Below the pieces are notes generated by a model. The model was not told where the DNA came from. It saw nothing but the letters and a program-made list of their open reading frames with translations, and did not search any database. Shown piece after piece: positions 1 through 5,671 of a stretch of DNA of 11,077 nucleotides. The stretch comes from an uncultured Spirochaetia bacterium (lineage in GTDB: Bacteria > Spirochaetota > UBA4802 > JAGODF01). The stretch lies in NCBI GenBank assembly GCA_937967705.1, contig CALCJG010000242.1, forward strand, positions 1-11,077, read 5' to 3'. Each line of letters opens with the position of its first letter. Position 1 is the stretch's first letter. Made by a program: the position numbers and the translations under genes.

Positions 1-1818
1 AAGTGCGATCCAGCGTTTCCAGGGGGCCGGTTTCCCCCTCCGGGCGGGTTCGGTCTCCTCCCGGACATCCGCCTGGTAAAGGATCTTCTTACGGTCCTCA
101 ATGGCTTCCTTCAGGGTCTGCAGTTCCTGATAGCGGCTCTGATCTTCGGCCGGGGCGTAGAGGCTGAGCAGGCGTCTGAGGCGTTCCCTGTCCTCAAGTA
201 TTCTCAGGTAAAACTCCCGTTCTTCCCGGGAGGGGAGGCCCTGAAGAGCCGGCTTGTCAACAGGTCTGATTTCATCAAAAACGGACTTTCCCGCTTCAAT
301 TGGCTGCTGGAGATGGAGAAAATCGTAAATGCCCCCCTGGTAAAAGGCCAGTTGTATGCGGATGGAGTCCCGATAATTATGCAGAAAATCCCGGTCCCGG
401 CTGTTTTCTGCCTCCTGAAGGGCCTTTTTAACGGTGGCGGCGGTTTTCCGGTCCGCAAGGCCGTTGAGGGCGATTTTCAGGAATGTCGTCAGATTGTAAA
501 TCTCCGCCAGTTCCGGGAGGCCCTGGCTGTCCAGGCGGTTTTCCCCGGACAGGATCTGGCAGAGTTTTTCCATCTCCTGGGGGCTCGTTTCCCCCGGCAG
601 GGAAAAGCGGGAAAAGAGGGGGGTGATTTCCCGGATCAGGTCATCCATCGATTCATAATGGGCAAAATCGTACTGTATCTCGGGGTAGACCAGGAGAACG
701 CCGGCATCCCGCAGCTTGGCTACGTTGGCGTGTCCGTCGTTGATGACCGCCAGGGGAACGGCAGCGGATTTCAGCAGCAGATTGGCTTCCTCGTAAACGG
801 AGTAGTGGATGAAGATTGCATCCAGGCGATCCTTCAGAATGGCGGGAATGCCCGAAGGCCCCTTGATGTAGGCCACGGAGATGTCCTTCATGGAAGGCTT
901 GACCTTGCGGTATGAGAGCCGGATGTTGAAGGAGTCGCTGTAATTTTTTATGTTCAGTCCGTCGCCGGTGTCATGGCTGAATCCGGAAAAGTCCCTGCGA
1001 AGGATCGTCGCATCGGCAAAGAGCTTCTGTATGATGTCGATCTGCTCCCGGAAATCCGAGAAGAGCTTGATTCGTCCCTTCCGCCCGTTTTTCCATTTGA
1101 GGAATTTTGTCACATGGATGAAATTCGAGGAGGGCAGCAGGATTTCACGAATCAGGGACGGGTCGATCTGAAGGGTGTGGAAGCTTTCATAATAGTTCCG
1201 CGGAAAATGGTAGAAGCTGAAATAACCGTTCCTGTAAAACAGGGGGTTGTTGTTGATGATGACGAGACCCGCACCCCCGTAGCGGCTCTGACCCTTGTTG
1301 ATATCCGACAGGTGGTCGTGCATCCGGGAATCGTCGAAAGCCCTTGACAGGCGGTCCTTCAGGTCGAGGATGCCGGTTTTGCCGCGGTTGATGCGGAAGT
1401 TGCCGTCGTTATAGAAGATGCCCATGAAGGAATGGCGGTCGGGGATGTCCTTTTCCTTCGAAAGGAACGGAACGTCCTTCTCGATCTCAACGATGGCCGC
1501 GTTGGTGAGGTCCAGTACGAAATTCTTCTGGAAATCGAGATACTTCTTAACAATCTGGTGGCTGCCGATATAGCGGTTTGTGGAGAGCAGCTTGATGTCG
1601 ATGTTGAACTGCTCGTGGGACGGGTTGCCGATGATGAGGTCCGTGATGACGATGTTTTCCACGAGAGGGATGAGATCAACGGGAAGATCGATATAGTTGC
1701 CGATCCGGATGAAGGGCTTGTCGTCCTCCAGGGAATTGCCCGTGTAGATGACGAAGCACTCCCGATCGATAATGAAGAGCCTCTCGACGTCGCTGCGTAC
1801 TATATCCTCGATTCTCAT
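1..1818 (-). CDS. Unrecognised large protein, 3' end beyond left edge
   Basis: I do not recognise this gene. The frame is open for 606 codons, from an ATG at 1818 to the left edge, with no stop seen. The start is preceded by GGGGAG eight bases upstream. The protein begins MRIEDIVRSDVERLFIIDRE and has no signal peptide or membrane segment in the visible part, so it looks cytoplasmic. Residues 1-200 are rich in alternating hydrophobic strands. Around residues 330-375 a strand/helix pattern (DAIFIHY, then VPLAVINDG, then GVLLVYPE) resembles an alpha/beta nucleotide-binding or receiver-like fold, but no catalytic motif can be named. Residues 530-590 are highly charged and helical. The last visible residues (PARRGKPAPWKRWIAL) are basic then hydrophobic and could lead into a membrane anchor; that is inference. 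It lies directly downstream of the antiporter gene, with 47 bases between stop and start, and is probably co-transcribed with it. The coding call is firm; the function is unknown. Confidence 0.85.
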   Translation of the reverse strand, partial: MRIEDIVRSDVERLFIIDRECFVIYTGNSLEDDKPFIRIGNYIDLPVDLIPLVENIVITDLIIGNPSHEQFNIDIKLLSTNRYIGSHQIVKKYLDFQKNFVLDLTNAAIVEIEKDVPFLSKEKDIPDRHSFMGIFYNDGNFRINRGKTGILDLKDRLSRAFDDSRMHDHLSDINKGQSRYGGAGLVIINNNPLFYRNGYFSFYHFPRNYYESFHTLQIDPSLIREILLPSSNFIHVTKFLKWKNGRKGRIKLFSDFREQIDIIQKLFADATILRRDFSGFSHDTGDGLNIKNYSDSFNIRLSYRKVKPSMKDISVAYIKGPSGIPAILKDRLDAIFIHYSVYEEANLLLKSAAVPLAVINDGHANVAKLRDAGVLLVYPEIQYDFAHYESMDDLIREITPLFSRFSLPGETSPQEMEKLCQILSGENRLDSQGLPELAEIYNLTTFLKIALNGLADRKTAATVKKALQEAENSRDRDFLHNYRDSIRIQLAFYQGGIYDFLHLQQPIEAGKSVFDEIRPVDKPALQGLPSREEREFYLRILEDRERLRRLLSLYAPAEDQSRYQELQTLKEAIEDRKKILYQADVREETEPARRGKPAPWKRWIAL

Positions 1819-1850
1819 CTCCCCGACTCCCCGCTTTCGCTTAATCTCAT
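1815..1850 (-). other. Micro-ORF of 11 codons overlapping the start of the unknown gene
   Basis: Fifteen bases after the antiporter stop, an ATG at 1850 follows AAAGGAGG with a 5-base gap, the strongest ribosome binding site in this region. It encodes MRLSESGESGR and then TGA, and that TGA overlaps the ATG of the downstream gene in an ATGA arrangement. This is the geometry of translational coupling by a leader peptide. It may also be chance: the strong site could simply serve to load ribosomes that re-start at 1818. Nothing shows that the peptide itself has a function. Confidence 0.25.
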
Positions 1851-1865
1851 CGTTGCCTCCTTTCC

Positions 1866-3569
1866 TCAGGCCTTGGCGCCGCCGTACGCGGCGATCTTGA
1901 TCAGGGTGAGGAACTCGGAGTACGTATTCACTCCCAGGGCCTCCTCCCTTATGGTGTCCTGTATAAAGATGCGGGATATCTCCGCAAGTATCTGAAGCTG
2001 CGAATCGCTGTCCTCAAAAGGGGTCAGGATCAGAAAGATGAGGGCTGCGGGAATGCCGTCCGGGGCGTTGAAGTCTATACCCATCCGGGAGATTCCGACG
2101 GCCAGGCAGGGGGACTTCAGGCCCCTGATACGGGCGTGCGGAACCGCTATCCCGTTTCCTATCCCGGTGCTCATGATCATCTCCCTCTCCTGCACCATCC
2201 GGGTTATGGTATCCGCGGCGATCCCTGTTTTCAGAGCCGCGGATACCGACATCTCCTCGATGGCCTCAAGGGCGGTTTTAGCCCTGAGTCCGGGAATGAA
2301 CAACCGGCTTTCGATAAGGCTGGCGAGATCCCGTGTCTTTTTCATTTCCATGAAGAGTTTCATCAAAGGCGTGCTCATCACGGTGGTCACGACGGCCATG
2401 ATGACGATGGCGACGAAAATCTCGTTGTTGATGACCTTGAACTCCATGGCCGTCAGGCCCAGGATGATCTGCATGGTCCCGCTGGCGCTCATGGCGCTGC
2501 CCACCGAGAGGGATTCCCTGAGACGCATTCCGGAGATTCGCCCCGCCAGGAGGGAGCCGCCTATCTTCCCCGCGAAAGCGATCATGAGCAGGATGAGGAC
2601 AAGCAGGGGATTGAAGCTCTGGACGAAATCAATCCTGAGACCGATGGAGACGAAGAAGAGGGGCGCGAAAATGTTGCTGATGAACTGGTTGATGACCTCT
2701 CGTGTATGCTCCCGGAGATGCTCCGAATCCCCTATGGCGATGCCCGCCAGAAAGGCCCCGAAAATGGCGTGCAGCCCAATGGCTTCGGCAAGGGCCGAAA
2801 AGATCAGCCCGAGGATGATGATAAACCCGATGACCCCTCCCGGCCATTCGGTATTCGCCTGTATCCAGGGGAGTGTCCGGTTGATGAGATAGCGGAGAGC
2901 CGTGAGTATGAGCAGGGAGACCGCCAGCGTGAGGCCGGCCGTTTTCAGGATGATGAGGGTGCTGAAGGCCCCGGTCTCCATCAGCTGTATGAGCACGGAG
3001 AAGAGCAGCCAGCCGAAGAGATCGATGATCAGAGCCGAGGTGAGGACCATCATGCCGAAGTCCGAATGGAATATGTTCATATCCATGAGAATCTTGGCTA
3101 TTATGGGCAGGGCCGTTATTGAGAGGGCGATTCCCATAAAAAGATAAAAGACGAAGCCGCCGCCGGTTTTCCCGAAGAGGGAGGGGAAGAGCCAGGCCAG
3201 GCTGAAGCCGAGAGCAAAAGGACAGAGCATGTTGAACAGGCTCATCCATATCACCGAACGCCCCTGCTTCCAGACGGAGGAGAGATCCAGTTCGAGCCCC
3301 GCTATGAGCAGCAGAAAGGTCACTCCCAGAAGGATCAGCGCATCGAGGGAGACGGTGCTTTTGGTGACGATGGGAAACATCCACTCGTAAAACCCGGGGG
3401 CCAGTTTTCCCAGCAGCGTCTTGCCTATGAGAATGCCCGCCAGGATCTCACCCACCACGGCGGGCAGACGGAAGCGCCGGAAAAGCTCGCCCATGAGCCT
3501 GGCGGTGCCCAGCATCAGGGCGATACCTAAAAACAGGGAGATGATCTCGTACTTGATAAAGCCGCTCAT
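1866..3569 (-). CDS. CPA2-family cation/proton antiporter with C-terminal PTS EIIA-like domain
   Basis: This is a 567-residue inner-membrane monovalent cation:proton antiporter of the Kef/NapA (CPA2) type. About 13 hydrophobic segments span residues 7-404. Family features include the helix-loop RLPAVVGEILAGILIG (34-49), ITALPIIAKIL (151-161), SALIIDLFGWLLF (178-190), which carries the expected transport aspartate D183, and FFVSIGLRIDF near 305-315. Residues 423-565 form a domain like the fructose/mannitol PTS EIIA, with GNGIAVPHAR placing the phospho-acceptor histidine at H478. In PTS proteins this His is phosphorylated by HPr, so sugar or PTS state may control transport. The residue before D183 is Ile, so the DD pair of electrogenic CPA2 exchangers is absent. 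The ATG follows a modest AGGA site. The ion (Na+ or K+) cannot be told from sequence. It is divergent from the MscS channel gene and followed by the unknown gene. Confidence 0.93.
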   Translation of the reverse strand: MSGFIKYEIISLFLGIALMLGTARLMGELFRRFRLPAVVGEILAGILIGKTLLGKLAPGFYEWMFPIVTKSTVSLDALILLGVTFLLLIAGLELDLSSVWKQGRSVIWMSLFNMLCPFALGFSLAWLFPSLFGKTGGGFVFYLFMGIALSITALPIIAKILMDMNIFHSDFGMMVLTSALIIDLFGWLLFSVLIQLMETGAFSTLIILKTAGLTLAVSLLILTALRYLINRTLPWIQANTEWPGGVIGFIIILGLIFSALAEAIGLHAIFGAFLAGIAIGDSEHLREHTREVINQFISNIFAPLFFVSIGLRIDFVQSFNPLLVLILLMIAFAGKIGGSLLAGRISGMRLRESLSVGSAMSASGTMQIILGLTAMEFKVINNEIFVAIVIMAVVTTVMSTPLMKLFMEMKKTRDLASLIESRLFIPGLRAKTALEAIEEMSVSAALKTGIAADTITRMVQEREMIMSTGIGNGIAVPHARIRGLKSPCLAVGISRMGIDFNAPDGIPAALIFLILTPFEDSDSQLQILAEISRIFIQDTIREEALGVNTYSEFLTLIKIAAYGGAKA

Positions 3570-3607
3570 GATTGCATTCCTGTCGTTATCAGCAAAACGG
3601 TGATGCC

Positions 3608-3631
3608 GGCTCCTGCGGTACCGTCGGAGCC
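3608..3631. repeat. 24-base near-perfect palindrome in the antiporter leader
   Basis: GGCTCC (3608-3613) and GGAGCC (3626-3631) flank a central CGGTACCG (3616-3623). Twenty of 24 positions are symmetric about 3619/3620; only the two-base spacers (TG and TC) break the symmetry. It lies 39 bases upstream of the antiporter ATG, between it and the candidate promoter. It could be an operator for a dimeric regulator or an RNA hairpin in the antiporter 5' leader. There is no clear U-tract directly after it on the minus strand, so a complete terminator is not supported. Confidence 0.45.
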
Positions 3632-3674
3632 CCGGAAAGTACTCTCTTTGTTCACATAGATGAGGTCAGGCAAA

Positions 3675-3701
3675 TGTATATAATTCAGCCTCAGATTTCA
3701 A
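3675..3701 (-). promoter_or_regulatory. Candidate promoter for the antiporter operon
   Basis: On the minus strand TTGAAA (3701-3696) is followed after a short 15-base spacer by TATACA (3680-3675). Transcription would start near 3668, giving a leader of about 100 bases that includes the palindrome. On the plus strand the same stretch contains a consensus TATAAT (3679-3684) facing the channel gene, but without a matching -35 box. Opposed promoters may therefore overlap here. Confidence 0.3.
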
Positions 3702-3792
3702 TTCATTTTTCGGGGTTATGGGCAGGCGGCAGGGATAAAAGCGAATCAGGCGGGGGGTGATGAGCGGAATCGTGAAAAAACCAGTAAAACAC

Positions 3793-3821
3793 TTGTCATC
3801 CCCGTAAAATGTGTGTAACCT
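3793..3821 (+). promoter_or_regulatory. Candidate promoter for the MscS-family gene
   Basis: TTGTCA (3793-3798, five of six consensus bases) lies 17 bases before TAACCT (3816-3821, a poor -10). The start of transcription would be near 3828, just before the ribosome binding site. If it is used, the ATG at 3809 is outside the transcript, which supports the later start codon. The match is weak because of the -10. Confidence 0.25.
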
Positions 3822-3850
3822 CAAGGATTATTGCAAAAGGGAGGATGATT

Positions 3851-4909
3851 GTGTTTGATGAGATTTTAGGGAGCGTCTATTTCCAGAACCCTCTGAGGGA
3901 TTATCTCGTTTCGTTGGGATTGTTCGTCCTGGGGGTCCTGCTCCTGCGAATCTTTCGCAGGATGATCCTCGGCCGGATGAAGGCGTGGAGTGAAAAGACA
4001 GACAATGTGGTGGATGATTCCCTGGTGGTCCTGATCGAGAAGTCCCTGCTGCCCCTTCTCTATTTCTTCGCGTTTTTTGGGGCGGTTTCCTATCTGCGTC
4101 TGCCGGAGAAGGCGGGCTTCCTGTTTCACAGGGTCTTCGCCGTACTCATCACCCTACTGGGTATCCGTGCCGTCACATCCTTTGTCCGAAGCAGCATGAA
4201 GATCTACTGGGACCGCCGGGAGGAGGCGGGGAACGGTGCCGGGAGTTTTCGGGGGATATCCTCTCTCATCAACCTTCTCATCTGGACCATCGGTCTCGTC
4301 TTCCTGCTGGATAACCTGGGCTTCAAGATATCCGCCGTCGTTACGGGACTGGGTATAGGGGGTGTAGCCATCGCCCTGGCCTCCCAGGCCATACTGGGGG
4401 ATCTCTTCAGTTATTTCATTATCTTCTTCGACCGGCCTTTTCGCCAGGGCGATTTTATTCTTGTGGATGACAAAATGGGGGTAGTGGAGAAGATAGGGAT
4501 CAAATCGACCCGCGTTCGGAGTCTCGGGGGCGAACTGCTGATCTTTTCCAACAAGGACCTGACCAACTCGCGCATTCATAACTTCCGCAAGATGGAACAA
4601 CGTCGAGTCCTTTTTCAACTGGGAGTCGTCTACGAGACTTCCCTGGAGGATCTGAAGACCCTGCCGGGGCTGATAAGGGGGGTGCTGGAGGAAAACGAAG
4701 GGGTATCGGTGGATAGGGTTTCCTTCAAGGCTTTTGGTGATTTCAGTCTTCTTTTTGAAGTGGTCTATTTCATGAAGGGGCCCGATTACAACCGGTACAT
4801 GGACCTCCAGCAAAGGATCAATCTGCGCCTCTTCGAGGAGTTCGGCAAACGGGGAATTGCATTCGCCTATCCCACGCAGACCCTCTATCACAACAGGATG
4901 CCGTCCTGA
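3851..4909 (+). CDS. MscS-family small-conductance mechanosensitive channel
   Basis: This inner-membrane channel opens under membrane tension and releases solutes on osmotic downshock. I chose the GTG at 3851 because AAAGGGAGG ends six bases before it. The in-frame ATGs at 3845 (no gap to that site) and 3809 (no ribosome binding site) are less likely. From the GTG the protein has 352 residues. It shows four hydrophobic segments near residues 17-35, 66-83, 91-111 and 137-155, then the family's pore helix at about 160-193 with GLGIGGVAIALASQAILGDL, followed by DRPFRQGDFI. The soluble beta domain follows, with VGVVEKIG-like and STRVRSLGGELLIFSNKDL features, then an alpha/beta C-terminal domain. 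Five TM segments and this length match YnaI-like members better than the three-TM MscS of E. coli. It is divergent from the antiporter and convergent with the STAS gene. The family is certain; the exact start is not. Confidence 0.95.
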   Translation: MFDEILGSVYFQNPLRDYLVSLGLFVLGVLLLRIFRRMILGRMKAWSEKTDNVVDDSLVVLIEKSLLPLLYFFAFFGAVSYLRLPEKAGFLFHRVFAVLITLLGIRAVTSFVRSSMKIYWDRREEAGNGAGSFRGISSLINLLIWTIGLVFLLDNLGFKISAVVTGLGIGGVAIALASQAILGDLFSYFIIFFDRPFRQGDFILVDDKMGVVEKIGIKSTRVRSLGGELLIFSNKDLTNSRIHNFRKMEQRRVLFQLGVVYETSLEDLKTLPGLIRGVLEENEGVSVDRVSFKAFGDFSLLFEVVYFMKGPDYNRYMDLQQRINLRLFEEFGKRGIAFAYPTQTLYHNRMPS

Positions 4910-4917
4910 ATGTGTTT

Positions 4918-4941
4918 CTCCCGGTCCTGGAACCGGGGGAG
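4918..4941. terminator. Hairpin between convergent genes, possible bidirectional terminator
   Basis: CTCCCGGT (4918-4925) pairs with ACCGGGGGAG (4932-4941) with a two-base bulge and a six-base loop. It sits in the 33-base gap between the stop of the channel gene and the stop of the STAS gene, where a shared terminator is expected. Neither side has a real U-tract, so intrinsic termination is doubtful and the hairpin may mainly protect 3' ends. Confidence 0.35.
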
Positions 4942-4942
4942 G

Positions 4943-5305
4943 TCATGAGGGCTTCTTGGATTGGAAATATTCCGCAGCCTCATCCAGGCTGGTGAAGATC
5001 TTGCAGAATCGATCCATATTGATGGAATCGAACATCTTCTGAACCTTTTCAGTGGGGCAGACGAGGACCATCTCCCGGGCATGATCCACGAATATGTTGC
5101 GTGTGGCGAGGAACATCCCGATGCCTATGGAATCGATATGGTTGATGTTTTTCAGGTCGAAAATCGTATCAGGGTAATTGTACCGGTTGAGGTTCTTTTC
5201 GATGAATTGAGTGAGCTTTCCCGTCTCCGATATCTTGAATTCCTCCAGCAGCAATTCCATGACGAACTGGTTTTTATGATAATAGGTTTTCAGGTTTTTT
5301 TTCAT
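4943..5305 (-). CDS. STAS-domain protein, anti-sigma factor antagonist-like
   Basis: This single-domain cytoplasmic protein of 120 residues has the size and pattern of SpoIIAA/RsbV-type anti-anti-sigma factors. They bind an anti-sigma kinase or phosphatase partner and are switched by serine phosphorylation. The core is an alternating strand/helix domain with TIFDLKNINHIDSIGIGMFL at about residues 47-66. The serine in IDSIGIG (S59 from this start) aligns with the phosphorylated serine of the family. The usual motif is D-S-S/A-G; here Ile follows the Ser. I chose the ATG at 5305 because AAGAAG lies eight bases upstream; an in-frame TTG at 5311 would add two residues. No anti-sigma kinase (RsbW-like) is next to it. 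The neighbouring kinase at 5672 and the HAMP protein at 10308 could be signalling partners, but that is speculation. STAS proteins also act in phospholipid or ABC systems, so the sigma-factor role is not proven. Confidence 0.88.
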   Translation of the reverse strand: MKKNLKTYYHKNQFVMELLLEEFKISETGKLTQFIEKNLNRYNYPDTIFDLKNINHIDSIGIGMFLATRNIFVDHAREMVLVCPTEKVQKMFDSINMDRFCKIFTSLDEAAEYFQSKKPS

Positions 5306-5388
5306 GGTCAATTCTTCTTAATCCGGAAAGTGGATTCTCAGGCCTTCCCTGTTTCGATAATGGACCGTGTCCCTGGCAGCCTGAAATA

Positions 5389-5397
5389 ATCATACCA
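5389..5397 (-). promoter_or_regulatory. Candidate extended -10 promoter for the STAS gene
   Basis: On the minus strand the sequence reads TGGTATGAT, an extended -10 (TGn) joined to a five-of-six TATAAT match. No good -35 box lies at the usual distance. Transcription would begin near 5382 and give a leader of about 77 bases. Confidence 0.33.
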
Positions 5398-5447
5398 AGT
5401 TCCGGGATCTATTTTGTTGCAATAATTAGTGGACAAGTCGCACCCTC

Positions 5448-5475
5448 TTGAATATATTTTTAATGCCTCTATAAA
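5448..5475 (+). promoter_or_regulatory. Candidate distal promoter facing the kinase gene
   Basis: TTGAAT (5448-5453) and TATAAA (5470-5475) are separated by 16 bases in AT-rich DNA. If active, it gives a leader of about 190 bases before the kinase start, which would contain the small hairpin near 5532-5551. Confidence 0.35.
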
Positions 5476-5599
5476 TATAGTACCGTGATCGTAAACGGAC
5501 AAAAAATCTTTTACTTAATTTCTGCAAAATAATGGGTATTTCGGTTCCCATGAACATCCGTAAGACATTATTGCCCATGTCGTTCTTTTGTAAACACTT

Positions 5600-5627
5600 T
5601 TGACATGCTGTCGAGATTCTTTATGAA
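5600..5627 (+). promoter_or_regulatory. Candidate proximal promoter of the kinase gene
   Basis: A perfect TTGACA (5600-5605) lies 16 bases before TATGAA (5622-5627). Transcription would start near 5635, leaving about 37 bases of leader before the ATG at 5672. The perfect -35 and short leader make this the better of the two plus-strand candidates. Confidence 0.42.
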
Positions 5628-5671
5628 AAGGAGCCCGTGAAAGGGGAGCCGACTTTCGGGCCGAGCGGAGA

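Larger units (their letters stand above)
5306..5671. other. AT-rich divergent intergenic region
   Basis: No gene is seen in these 366 bases between the STAS gene and the histidine kinase gene. The part from 5401 to 5600 is clearly richer in A and T than the surrounding genes. It contains one candidate minus-strand promoter and two plus-strand ones, given separately. A short hairpin (ATGGG / CCCAT, about 5532-5551) and a 7-base inverted pair AATAATG / CATTATT flanking it are present but not matched to any known RNA element. Confidence 0.6.

Noticed and set aside
30..1818. Idea that the unknown protein has a degenerate metallo-beta-lactamase fold in its N-terminal half
   Set aside because: The order of hydrophobic strands around residues 14-100 is loosely similar, but the HxHxDH metal motif is absent and nothing else supports it.
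313..1995. Series of plus-strand open frames (313-915, 973-1347, 1432-1995)
   Set aside because: They are antisense to the continuous minus-strand frame 1-1818 and the end of the antiporter. They are broken into pieces in different frames, lack ribosome binding sites and give unnatural compositions.
2038..3122. Long plus-strand frames opposite the antiporter
   Set aside because: The minus strand encodes a clear CPA2-EIIA protein. The plus frames are rich in Arg, Met and Pro or Asp and Gly in a way typical of antisense readings of membrane protein genes.
5623..5640. Five-codon ORF MKRSP in front of the kinase gene
   Set aside because: It overlaps the candidate -10 box at 5622-5627, so it would not be in the transcript from that promoter, and nothing else supports it.
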